From the NCBI GenBank assembly GCA_900542985.1, contig UQPQ01000023.1:1-43590 (forward strand): a DNA stretch of 43,590 bases. The letters are read 5' to 3'. The position numbers were made by a program, and so were the translations under genes. Of this stretch, positions 8,614 through 15,382 are shown piece after piece; position 1 is the first letter of the stretch, and each line of letters opens with the position of its first letter. Source of the DNA: an uncultured Bacteroides sp. (GTDB taxonomy: Bacteria; Bacteroidota; Bacteroidia; Bacteroidales; Bacteroidaceae). The notes below the pieces were generated by a model. That model ran no database searches. It saw only the letters and a program-made list of their open reading frames with translations, and was not told the DNA's origin.

Positions 8614-10140
8614 ATGGAAAGACCGATAATAGAAATCATGGATACAACGCTGCGCGATGGAGAACAGACCAGTGGCGTATCGTTTGTAGCCCGTGAAAAA
8701 TTAATGATAGCCCGCTTGTTGCTGGAGGATTTGAAAGTCGACCGTGTAGAAGTGGCTTCGGCCCGTGTGTCGGAAGGAGAGTTCAATGCGGTGAAGATGA
8801 TTTGTGACTGGGCCTCTGCTCGTAATATGCTGTCCCGTGTAGAAGTGCTTGGGTTTGTCGACGGAAAAGTATCTGTCGACTGGATTCATAAGGCAGGATG
8901 CCGTGTCATCAATCTGCTGACAAAAGGCTCGGAAAAACATTGTACTTATCAGTTGAAGAAAACACTGGCCGAACATGTAGCCGACATACGTGAAGTAGTA
9001 CGTTATGCACAGCAGTGTGATATGTCGGTCAATGTGTATCTGGAAGACTGGAGCAACGGGATAAAAGACTCGCCGGATTATGTATTCGGGTTGATAGACG
9101 GATTGCAGGACATTGGTATCAAGCGTTTCATGTTGCCCGATACACTGGGTATACTGAATCCGCTGCAGGTCATCGAGTTCATGCGTAAGATGAAGAAACG
9201 CTATCCGGATTTGCATTTCGATTTCCACGCACACAACGACTATGATTTGGCTGTGAGCAATGTACTGGCCGCTGTGCTGAGTGGAGTGAAAGGTCTTCAT
9301 ACTACCATCAACGGGCTGGGAGAGCGTGCTGGAAATGCTCCTCTTGCCAGTGTACAGGCCATCCTGAAAGACCATTTTCAGGCAATTACACACATCGACG
9401 AAAGCCGTCTGAATGATGTAAGCCGGGTGGTAGAGTCATACTCGGGAGTGACCATTCCAGCCAATAAACCGATTGTGGGAGACAGCGTGTTTACGCAGGT
9501 GGCCGGGGTACATGCCGATGGAGACAACAAGAACAATCTGTATTGCAACGACCTGCTTCCGGAGCGCTTCGGACGTGTACGTGAATATGCGTTGGGAAAA
9601 ACTTCCGGAAAAGCCAATATCCGTAAGAATCTGGAACGTCTGGGACTGGAACTGGACGAAGAAGCCATGCGTAAGGTGACGGAACGCATTATCCAGTTGG
9701 GCGACCGCAAGGAACTGGTTACTCAGGAAGATTTGCCGTATATCATTTCCGATGTACTGAAGCACGATGGAGCCAACAACAAGGTGCGCCTGTTGAGCTA
9801 CTTTGTCACGTTGGCGCAGGGACTGAAACCGATGGCTACCTTGAACATCGAAATAGATGGCAAGACGTATCAGGAAAGTTCTTCAGGCGACGGACAATAC
9901 GATGCCTTTGTGCGTGCATTGCGTAAAATCTATAAAGGCGTATTGAAGCGTACCTTCCCCATGCTGGTGAACTATGCAGTTTCTATTCCTCCCGGGGGAC
10001 GTACCGATGCATTCGTACATACGGTCATCACCTGGAGTTACGAAGGGCGTGAGTTCCGTACACGCGGACTGGATGCCGACCAGACAGAGGCAGCTATCAA
10101 AGCTACCATTAAAATGTTGAATATAATAGAAGAAAGTTGA
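8614..10140 (+). CDS. Second LeuA-family acyltransferase: candidate (R)-citramalate synthase
   Basis: A 508-aa paralogue of Leu[14 protein letters not shown] at 9-21 (R14, D15), FHAHNDYDLA with metal-binding H205 and H207, NGLGERAGN, and a C-terminal LeuA-type allosteric domain. It is clearly diverged from the leuA product at 5057 (for example EVASARVSEGEF instead of [12 protein letters not shown] near the substrate pocket), so a different 2-oxoacid is likely. Known members of this second group make citramalate from pyruvate and acetyl-CoA, feeding isoleucine via LeuCD and LeuB. Its place between leuD and leuB fits that role, and the leader codes for Ile as well as Leu. Another 2-isopropylmalate synthase is the alternative. 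The family is certain, the substrate inferred. Confidence 0.88.
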   Translation: MERPIIEIMDTTLRDGEQTSGVSFVAREKLMIARLLLEDLKVDRVEVASARVSEGEFNAVKMICDWASARNMLSRVEVLGFVDGKVSVDWIHKAGCRVINLLTKGSEKHCTYQLKKTLAEHVADIREVVRYAQQCDMSVNVYLEDWSNGIKDSPDYVFGLIDGLQDIGIKRFMLPDTLGILNPLQVIEFMRKMKKRYPDLHFDFHAHNDYDLAVSNVLAAVLSGVKGLHTTINGLGERAGNAPLASVQAILKDHFQAITHIDESRLNDVSRVVESYSGVTIPANKPIVGDSVFTQVAGVHADGDNKNNLYCNDLLPERFGRVREYALGKTSGKANIRKNLERLGLELDEEAMRKVTERIIQLGDRKELVTQEDLPYIISDVLKHDGANNKVRLLSYFVTLAQGLKPMATLNIEIDGKTYQESSSGDGQYDAFVRALRKIYKGVLKRTFPMLVNYAVSIPPGGRTDAFVHTVITWSYEGREFRTRGLDADQTEAAIKATIKMLNIIEES

Positions 10141-10191
10141 CAAGGTTTCAGCTGACAAGGGAACAAAAGATAAGATATCGAGAACCTTGTC
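10139..10191 (+). repeat. Inverted repeat in the spacer before leuB
   Basis: GACAAGGTT (10139-10147, overlapping the stop of the preceding gene) is a perfect complement of AACCTTGTC (10183-10191). A second GACAAGG copy at 10154-10160 offers an alternative partner. The 106-bp spacer is long for this tight operon. It could be an mRNA stability or processing hairpin; no U tract follows, so a terminator is unlikely. Confidence 0.5.
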
Positions 10192-10246
10192 TGCCCGTAA
10201 CCTGATACTTGACTAAAAAACTTACAAACTTTAAAACTTAAAATAT

Positions 10247-11308
10247 ATGGAATTTAAAATAGCCGTATTGGCTGGCGATGGCATCGGACCGGAAATCTCC
10301 GTGCAGGGTGTGGATGTCATGACAGCTGTATGTGAGAAATTTGGACATAAAGTAAGTTATGAATATGCATTGTGCGGTGCCGATGCCATAGATAAAGTAG
10401 GCGATCCGTTTCCGGAAGCTACTTACGAAGTATGTAAGCGTGCCGATGCCGTGTTGTTTTCTGCAGTAGGTGATCCGAAGTTCGACAACGATCCTACTGC
10501 AAAAGTACGTCCGGAACAAGGACTGCTGGCCATGCGTAAAAAGTTGGGCTTGTTTGCAAACATCCGTCCGGTACAGACCTTTAAGTGTTTGTTGCATAAA
10601 TCGCCGCTGCGTGCCGAACTGGTAGAAGGAGCCGATTTCCTTTGCATCCGTGAATTGACGGGAGGTATGTATTTCGGTGAAAAATATCAGGATAACGAAA
10701 AGGCTTACGATACCAACATGTATACCCGTCCGGAGATTGAACGCATTCTGAAAGTCGGATTCGAGTATGCCATGAAACGCCGCAAACACCTCACCGTAGT
10801 CGATAAGGCCAACGTACTGGCATCTTCTCGTCTGTGGCGTCAGATTGCCCAGGAAATGGCACCGCAGTATCCGGAAGTGACTACCGACTATATGTTTGTA
10901 GACAATGCTGCCATGCGTATGATTCAGGAGCCTACTTTCTTCGACGTCATGGTAACTGAAAATACTTTCGGCGACATCCTGACCGATGAAGGTTCTTGCA
11001 TCAGTGGTTCTATGGGCTTGCTTCCTTCGGCTTCTACAGGCGAAAGTACACCGGTATTCGAACCGATTCACGGTTCATGGCCTCAGGCTAAGGGATTGAA
11101 CATTGCCAATCCGCTGGCTCAGATTCTGTCGGTAGCAATGTTGTTCGAATATTTCGACTGCAAGGAAGAAGGTGCACTGATTCGTAAGGCTGTAGATGCT
11201 TCGCTGGATACTTGCGTACGCACTCCTGAAATTCAGGTGGAAGGCGGTGCCAAATATGGTACAAAAGAAGTGGGTGAATGGATTGTAAATTATATCCGTA
11301 AAGCCTGA
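10247..11308 (+). CDS. leuB: 3-isopropylmalate dehydrogenase
   Basis: NAD-dependent oxidation and decarboxylation of 3-isopropylmalate to 4-methyl-2-oxopentanoate. The 353-aa protein shows AGDGIGPE (9-16), [12 protein letters not shown] (134-145, with R135 and the active-site Tyr Y142), catalytic K187 in [13 protein letters not shown], and metal ligands D219, D243 and D247 ([12 protein letters not shown]). Last gene of the leu operon, 106 bp after the LeuA paralogue and closed by a terminator. It may also oxidize the citramalate-derived intermediate. Confidence 0.96.
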   Translation: MEFKIAVLAGDGIGPEISVQGVDVMTAVCEKFGHKVSYEYALCGADAIDKVGDPFPEATYEVCKRADAVLFSAVGDPKFDNDPTAKVRPEQGLLAMRKKLGLFANIRPVQTFKCLLHKSPLRAELVEGADFLCIRELTGGMYFGEKYQDNEKAYDTNMYTRPEIERILKVGFEYAMKRRKHLTVVDKANVLASSRLWRQIAQEMAPQYPEVTTDYMFVDNAAMRMIQEPTFFDVMVTENTFGDILTDEGSCISGSMGLLPSASTGESTPVFEPIHGSWPQAKGLNIANPLAQILSVAMLFEYFDCKEEGALIRKAVDASLDTCVRTPEIQVEGGAKYGTKEVGEWIVNYIRKA

Positions 11309-11343
11309 TTATATACACATACACAGACATAACATATATTATT

Positions 11344-11386
11344 AATCAGTTAGCGCCGTTGTTTGTATAAACAGCGGCGCTGATTT
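11344..11386 (+). terminator. Terminator of the leu operon
   Basis: AGCGCCG (11352-11358) pairs with CGGCGCT (11375-11381), with inner GTTT/AAAC and outer AATC/GATT pairing, followed by TTTTATAT. The rest of the leuB-msrA gap (to 11488) shows no gene. Confidence 0.82.
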
Positions 11387-11488
11387 TATATCCGGCGTCG
11401 TCGATTGTAAATACAACGTCGTCGGTTTTAGCAAATGTCTGAAATCAATACTTGTTTTTGTCGGACAGGAAAAAACGTTTTCCCCGAA

Positions 11489-11974
11489 TCAGAATTTCTT
11501 TATCCGGATGTGGCAATAAGGTTCTCCGCCTGTCTTGTCGTAGTAATGCTGGTGATATTCTTCTCCCTCCCAGAATGTGGTGGCAGGAGTCAGACGGGTA
11601 TTCACTTCATACCCTTTGTCGCGCAAAATTTGGATCACCTCTTCTGCTTCTTTCTTCTGCTTTTCGTCGAGGTAGAATATTTCACTCCGGTACTGGTCGC
11701 CGATGTCGGGACCCTGTCCGTCGGTTTGTGCCGGGTCGTGTATTTCGAAGAACAGTTTGCACAGTTCGCTGAAAGAGGTCTGTTCCGCATCAAACTCCAC
11801 CAGAGTAGCTTCGGCATGTCCGGTAAGATGTGCTTTTACTTCCTGATAAGTCGGTTCCTCTTTATGACCTCCGATATATCCTACAGTAGAGCGGACGACT
11901 CCTTTGGCATGCTCGAACTGATATTGTGCGCCCCAGAAGCACCCGCAGGCAAAGATGGCTTTTTCTATTTTCAT
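11489..11974 (-). CDS. msrA: Peptide-methionine (S)-S-oxide reductase
   Basis: Repairs the S-epimer of methionine sulfoxide in oxidized proteins. The 161-aa protein has the family motif GCFWG (11-15) with catalytic C12, then VGYIGGH (31-37) and the EEYHQHYYDK region near the C-terminus. No signal peptide is seen, so it is cytosolic. It is a single-domain MsrA without fused MsrB. It is convergent with the leu operon and read from a well-formed promoter at 12043-12073. Confidence 0.96.
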   Translation of the reverse strand: MKIEKAIFACGCFWGAQYQFEHAKGVVRSTVGYIGGHKEEPTYQEVKAHLTGHAEATLVEFDAEQTSFSELCKLFFEIHDPAQTDGQGPDIGDQYRSEIFYLDEKQKKEAEEVIQILRDKGYEVNTRLTPATTFWEGEEYHQHYYDKTGGEPYCHIRIKKF

Positions 11975-12042
11975 ACGGTTGTATAGGTTTGGGTTTTACT
12001 TTTTTCCGATGTTTCTGCCGTATATGAAGCAAGAAACAGTCA

Positions 12043-12073
12043 CAAACTTACGAACTTCACGCCAACTTACAAA
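12043..12073 (-). promoter_or_regulatory. Promoter of msrA
   Basis: On the minus strand, TTTG (12073-12070) and TAAGTTTG (12050-12043) are 19 bp apart, an exact fit to the Bacteroides consensus. Predicted start near 12036, a ~60-nt leader to msrA. The surrounding 11975-12187 gap is rich in AACTTAC-like words and holds no gene. Confidence 0.75.
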
Positions 12074-12147
12074 CAGGCTGACTCATAAACTTAACTTTAA
12101 ACTTACAAAAAGTATTTAACACAGAAAGACTTCTGCAAATATTCCCT

Positions 12148-12155
12148 TACCTTTG
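12148..12155 (+). promoter_or_regulatory. -7 box of the TPR-protein promoter
   Basis: TACCTTTG is a perfect TAnnTTTG box 33 bp upstream of the start at 12188. A matching TTTG at -33 is not obvious. Confidence 0.55.
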
Positions 12156-12187
12156 GTGCATAATTGTAGAAAGAAAAATCCCGTAAA

Positions 12188-13012
12188 ATGAGAAGATTCG
12201 TATTGGTTTGCTTGTGTCTGCTGTCTTTGGGTTCGCTCTGTGCGCAGAAATCATATAAGGAAGTGGTAGGACGTGCCATGGATTGTGTATTGAAAGACAG
12301 TCTTGCTGAGGCGGAAACTTTATTTCGTGAGGCCTTGAAGATGGATCCTTCCAGTGCCCGCAATGCATTGTTGTTCTCTAATCTGGGTACTGTACAGAAA
12401 CGGATGGGAAAAACCGATGAGGCCATTGAGTCGTATACGATGGCACTGAACATTACGCCTTATGCTACGGCTATTCTTTTGAACCGTGCGGCACTCTATC
12501 TGGATAAAAATCTGATAGATAAGGCTTATCTTGATTATTGCAATGTCATAGATTTGCTTCCTGAGAATGAAGAAGCTCGCCTGTTTCGTGCATATATCTA
12601 TATGCAGCGTCGAGAATATAAAGAAGCACGAATAGATTATAATATCATTTTATCCAAAGATTTAAAGAATAAGACGGCCCGTATCGGTCTGGCTATGCTC
12701 GACCAAAAGGAAGGAAAGTATACGGCAGCTCGTGACGGACTGAACCTGTTGATAGAGGAATATCCTACAGACGTATCTCTGTTTAAGATGCGTGCCAATC
12801 TGGAAACAGAATTACAGTATCCGGATGCCGCTTTGCTCGATTTGGAGGAAGCTGCCCGTCTGGATAGTCAGGATGCTGAAGTCTTTCTGATGATTGGTGA
12901 TGTGAAATTGGGGCAGGAAAAGAAGAAAGAAGCATTGGCTGCGTATGAGAAAGCCATCGAACTGGGTATTCCCCGCATCGAACTGATGGAGAAAATCAAG
13001 CAGTGCAAATAA
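12188..13012 (+). CDS. Secreted tetratricopeptide-repeat protein
   Basis: A 274-aa protein with a signal peptide (residues 1-19, cleavage before Q20 after SLCA). The mature part is almost wholly alpha-helical TPR-like repeats: AETLFREALKMDPSS, DEAIESYTMALNITP, KAYLDYCNVIDLLPEN, EARIDYNIILSKD, and a final KKEALAAYEKAIELG. TPR arrays are protein-binding scaffolds; a periplasmic scaffold role is likely, with unknown partner. It is monocistronic, behind its own -7 box, and convergent with the two-component genes. No enzymatic domain is visible. Confidence 0.82.
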   Translation: MRRFVLVCLCLLSLGSLCAQKSYKEVVGRAMDCVLKDSLAEAETLFREALKMDPSSARNALLFSNLGTVQKRMGKTDEAIESYTMALNITPYATAILLNRAALYLDKNLIDKAYLDYCNVIDLLPENEEARLFRAYIYMQRREYKEARIDYNIILSKDLKNKTARIGLAMLDQKEGKYTAARDGLNLLIEEYPTDVSLFKMRANLETELQYPDAALLDLEEAARLDSQDAEVFLMIGDVKLGQEKKKEALAAYEKAIELGIPRIELMEKIKQCK

Positions 13013-13025
13013 AAGCTCGAGTAGG

Positions 13026-13039
13026 GAAGGAGAGCCTTC
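13026..13039. terminator. Possible small bidirectional hairpin between convergent genes
   Basis: GAAGG-AGAG-CCTTC lies in the 27-bp gap between the convergent TPR gene and response-regulator gene. The stem is short and the T tract weak, so termination is only suggested. Confidence 0.3.
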
Positions 13040-13753
13040 TTATTCCGTCTGGGGCATCTGCTCTATCGTTTTCAGCTCTTTGCTGTAACTTCTTCCTACC
13101 GGAATTCGGGTACCATTGTACAAAAGCACTTCTTTTTGCGTAAAACTGGCTATTCGGTGTACCGGTATGATAAATGATTTGTGTATACGTATGAATTTCT
13201 CCGGAGGAAGTAGTTCCTGTGTGCTTTTCATGCTGATTTGCGACATCAGTGGCGGCTGGTCCTGCAGATAAATACGTACATAGTTGTCCATCGATTCGAT
13301 ATACAGTATATCCTTCAGTTTGATATGTGTATTTTTATACTCAACCTTTAGTGTGATGCTTTCGTCTGTAAAGACCGGATTATTGGAAAGGCTTTGCAGC
13401 GAATACCGTTCTATTACCTTGTCGACGGCCTTTTCGAAACGCGTGTATGAAAAGGGTTTGTGAAGAAAATCGATGGCATTCAGTTCGAAACCGTCGAGTG
13501 CATACTGGGCATATGCTGTAGTCAGAATCAGAAAGGTGCCAGCCGGTAGTTCGTGAGCCAATTCTATTCCATTCAGATCGCCCATTTCCACATCGAGGAA
13601 GAGCAGATGAGGCTTTATTTTTTTTACTTGCTCCATACCGGTCAGCGGATTGGTAAAAGTCTTCACCTCCATATCTCCATACCGTTGGCAAAAACTGGAA
13701 ATGATTTCCAGTGCCATTGGCTCATCGTCTATTGCCACACACTTTATCTTCAT
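13040..13753 (-). CDS. LytTR-family response regulator
   Basis: A 237-aa DNA-binding response regulator of the LytR/AlgR type. The receiver domain (1-~120) has acidic D9, D10 and E11, phospho-acceptor D54 (LFLDVEMG), T79 and K99 (LHKPF). The C-terminal ~100 residues form a LytTR domain (LKVEYKNTHIKLKDILYIESMDNYVRIYL..., then KFIRIHKSFIIPV). Its start overlaps the stop of the histidine-kinase gene by 4 bp, so the two are translationally coupled and form a cognate pair. LytTR domains bind pairs of direct repeats one or two helical turns apart; such a pair lies just upstream of the kinase gene (14838-14879). Confidence 0.93.
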   Translation of the reverse strand: MKIKCVAIDDEPMALEIISSFCQRYGDMEVKTFTNPLTGMEQVKKIKPHLLFLDVEMGDLNGIELAHELPAGTFLILTTAYAQYALDGFELNAIDFLHKPFSYTRFEKAVDKVIERYSLQSLSNNPVFTDESITLKVEYKNTHIKLKDILYIESMDNYVRIYLQDQPPLMSQISMKSTQELLPPEKFIRIHKSFIIPVHRIASFTQKEVLLYNGTRIPVGRSYSKELKTIEQMPQTE

Positions 13754-14781
13754 GTCTTTAAACTGATACTGAGAGTTAGCGTAAATAACCCGTCTTTTTC
13801 TTCTGTAAACAAACTGTATTTGTGCGGATAGAGAAGTTCCAGTCTTTTTTTGCAGTTCTCTATCCCTATTCCCTTAGACAGGTTGTTGCGTGTATGGTTT
13901 AACAGCGGATTGGTTGTGGACAAAAGTAATTCTCCGTTTTCTGCCTGAATTGTGATATAAGCTTCTCCGGCTTTGTGCGAGGAAATTCCATGTTTGAATA
14001 CATTCTCTATAAAGGTAATCAGAATCATCGGTGCAATGTCCAATTGTTCCGTTTCATCGTGCTGATACGAATAGTGGATTTTGAAGTTCTCCGGTATCCG
14101 GTATTTCTGCAGTTCGATGTACTGATGGATGTATTCTATTTCAGTGCAGAGCGGAATTTTTTCCTGTGTATTGTGGGTATACATGTATTTCATGAGTCCG
14201 ATAAACTGCGTAAAGGCATCTTCGGCCTGTGGTGAGCGGGTTACCACCATTGCATACAGTGTATTCAGACTGTTGAACAGAAAATGAGGGTTGATCTGTG
14301 CCTTATACAAAGCCAGTTCGGCTTTTTTCTTTTCAAATTCTACCACCTGCCTTCTGGTTATCTGATGATACAGTTCGGTAAGCAGTCCCACGGCAATACT
14401 GAAAGCCATGACCACAATGTAGAGAAACCATACCGCCTGCTGCTGCAATCGGATTTTGGGAATATGCGTGGCCAGTCTTGGACGCCGCATTCTGTGTACA
14501 GGTATTTCCATCTGGTAGCGTGTGATGAGATAAGTTCCTGTTATTGTGAGTAAGATAAGGATTACTGCAATCCAGAAACGTTTCTGTCCCACCAGCACAA
14601 AAGGCATAACCACATACCGGTTCAGAATATATACAATGTACAGCCATCCTACCAGCAGGTATACAAAAATAGAATCTTTTTCCAGCCATCGCTCGATAGG
14701 CAGCAAAGCAATCAGAGCCGGTAGCAGTACCAGGCAAAAAATAAGGTCTATAAAAAAGGGAAGTTTCTTTGTTTGCCACAT
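13750..14781 (-). CDS. LytS-type sensor histidine kinase
   Basis: A 343-aa membrane kinase. Four hydrophobic helices lie at roughly 8-27, 38-58, 69-86 and 115-137. The cytoplasmic part starts with a helical linker and the His_kinase signature ALYKAQINPHFLFNSLN with phospho-acceptor H166, then an ATP-binding module with FIENVFKHG (N box) and KGIGIENCKKRLELLYP (G box). No sensory domain outside the membrane is visible, so the signal is probably sensed in or near the membrane. It is divergent from the envelope operon at 14943, with a 161-bp shared control region. Confidence 0.93.
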   Translation of the reverse strand: MWQTKKLPFFIDLIFCLVLLPALIALLPIERWLEKDSIFVYLLVGWLYIVYILNRYVVMPFVLVGQKRFWIAVILILLTITGTYLITRYQMEIPVHRMRRPRLATHIPKIRLQQQAVWFLYIVVMAFSIAVGLLTELYHQITRRQVVEFEKKKAELALYKAQINPHFLFNSLNTLYAMVVTRSPQAEDAFTQFIGLMKYMYTHNTQEKIPLCTEIEYIHQYIELQKYRIPENFKIHYSYQHDETEQLDIAPMILITFIENVFKHGISSHKAGEAYITIQAENGELLLSTTNPLLNHTRNNLSKGIGIENCKKRLELLYPHKYSLFTEEKDGLFTLTLSISLKT

Positions 14782-14797
14782 AGATATCTTGTTTTTA

Positions 14798-14805
14798 CAA
14801 AAATA
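14798..14805 (-). promoter_or_regulatory. -7 box of the two-component operon promoter
   Basis: TATTTTTG on the minus strand fits TAnnTTTG, 17 bp before the kinase ATG. No clear -33 TTTG is seen, which would fit an activator-dependent promoter. Confidence 0.5.
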
Positions 14806-14837
14806 CGCTTTTCCGCTGTGTTATGGAAATAAGCCTT

Positions 14838-14879
14838 ATGCTGTTTACCATTACATTCATGCTGTTTACCCCTACTTTC
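14838..14879 (+). promoter_or_regulatory. Tandem 21-bp direct repeats: candidate LytTR regulator site
   Basis: Two adjacent 21-bp units, 14838-14858 and 14859-14879, agree at 18 of 21 positions; the first 12 bases, ATGCTGTTTACC, are identical. The period equals two helical turns, as in known LytTR operators (two ~9-bp direct repeats 12-13 bp apart with a GTTNA-like core). The pair lies ~34-75 bp upstream of the -7 box of the envelope operon and between the two divergent promoters, so one site could control both. Confidence 0.72.
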
Positions 14880-14887
14880 AGGTGCCC

Positions 14888-14920
14888 TTGGATTTTGCAT
14901 TTCTCTGTCGCTTATTTTTG
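14888..14920 (+). promoter_or_regulatory. Promoter of the envelope operon
   Basis: TATTTTTG (14913-14920) fits the -7 consensus, 22 bp upstream of the ATG at 14943. Candidate -33 elements are TTTG at 14894-14897 (15-bp spacing) or TTG at 14888-14890 (22 bp). Neither spacing is ideal, in line with a promoter that needs an activator. Confidence 0.55.
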
Positions 14921-14942
14921 TGGTGAAACAATAGGATAGAAT

Positions 14943-15377
14943 ATGAAAAGATTGATTTTATTACTATCAGTAGCAGGAATGATGAGCAGTTGTGTTTCTG
15001 CTTTTTCCGTACCCTCTCATCCACGGAAAAAAGTAACGGTTGTGACTACAGTTTCGCCCAGACACCGTCATAAAGTAGTTAAAAAAGTAGTGATAGGTAC
15101 GCGGGTTCGTGCATTGCCTCCTCGTACTGTCGTGATAAAATACCATAGTGTGCCTTTTATCTATGCCAATGGTATATTTTACCAGCAGGTTAGTTCTTCT
15201 GAGTACGAAGTGGTAAAACCGGAAATCGGGATGATTATTCCGGAACTTCCGCAATATAACGTACAGCATGTATGTATAGAGGGAGAGGATTTGTTTTTGT
15301 TTGAAGGTACTCTCTATAAGCAGATTCCTACTCCACAGGGAGTTCAGTATAAAGTATCCGGATTTTTGGAACAATAA
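14943..15377 (+). CDS. Small lipoprotein, DUF6515-like
   Basis: A 144-aa predicted lipoprotein. Its signal ends in GMMSSC, with C17 as the lipidated residue. The mature protein begins with a very basic stretch (PRKKVTVVTT...HRHKVVKKVV), then RALPPRTVVIKYHSVPFIYANGIFYQQ and a second short block, LFEGTLYKQIPT. The order 'RALP - YxNGIFYQ - YEVVKPEIGMIIPELP' recalls the DUF6515 family of small Bacteroidota envelope proteins, whose function is unknown. It is the first gene of the operon, 5 bp before the outer-membrane protein gene and divergent from the LytS/LytTR pair that probably regulates it. Confidence 0.75.
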   Translation: MKRLILLLSVAGMMSSCVSAFSVPSHPRKKVTVVTTVSPRHRHKVVKKVVIGTRVRALPPRTVVIKYHSVPFIYANGIFYQQVSSSEYEVVKPEIGMIIPELPQYNVQHVCIEGEDLFLFEGTLYKQIPTPQGVQYKVSGFLEQ

Positions 15378-15382
15378 ATAGT

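Noticed and set aside
8701..9393. 230-codon minus-strand frame within the LeuA paralogue
   Set aside because: Fully antisense to a conserved biosynthetic gene, rich in His/Cys/Ile in the manner of shadow frames.
10238..11071. 277-codon minus-strand frame opposite leuB
   Set aside because: Antisense to leuB, whose catalytic motifs are all intact; no domain in the shadow.
11392..11430. GTCGTC-rich segment that looks like a second hairpin after leuB
   Set aside because: The flanks are direct, not inverted, repeats; only TTGT/ACAA pairs, so no stable stem.
11435..11986. 183-codon plus-strand frame opposite msrA
   Set aside because: It lies antisense to the clearly real msrA; its sequence is the shadow of a well-conserved enzyme gene.
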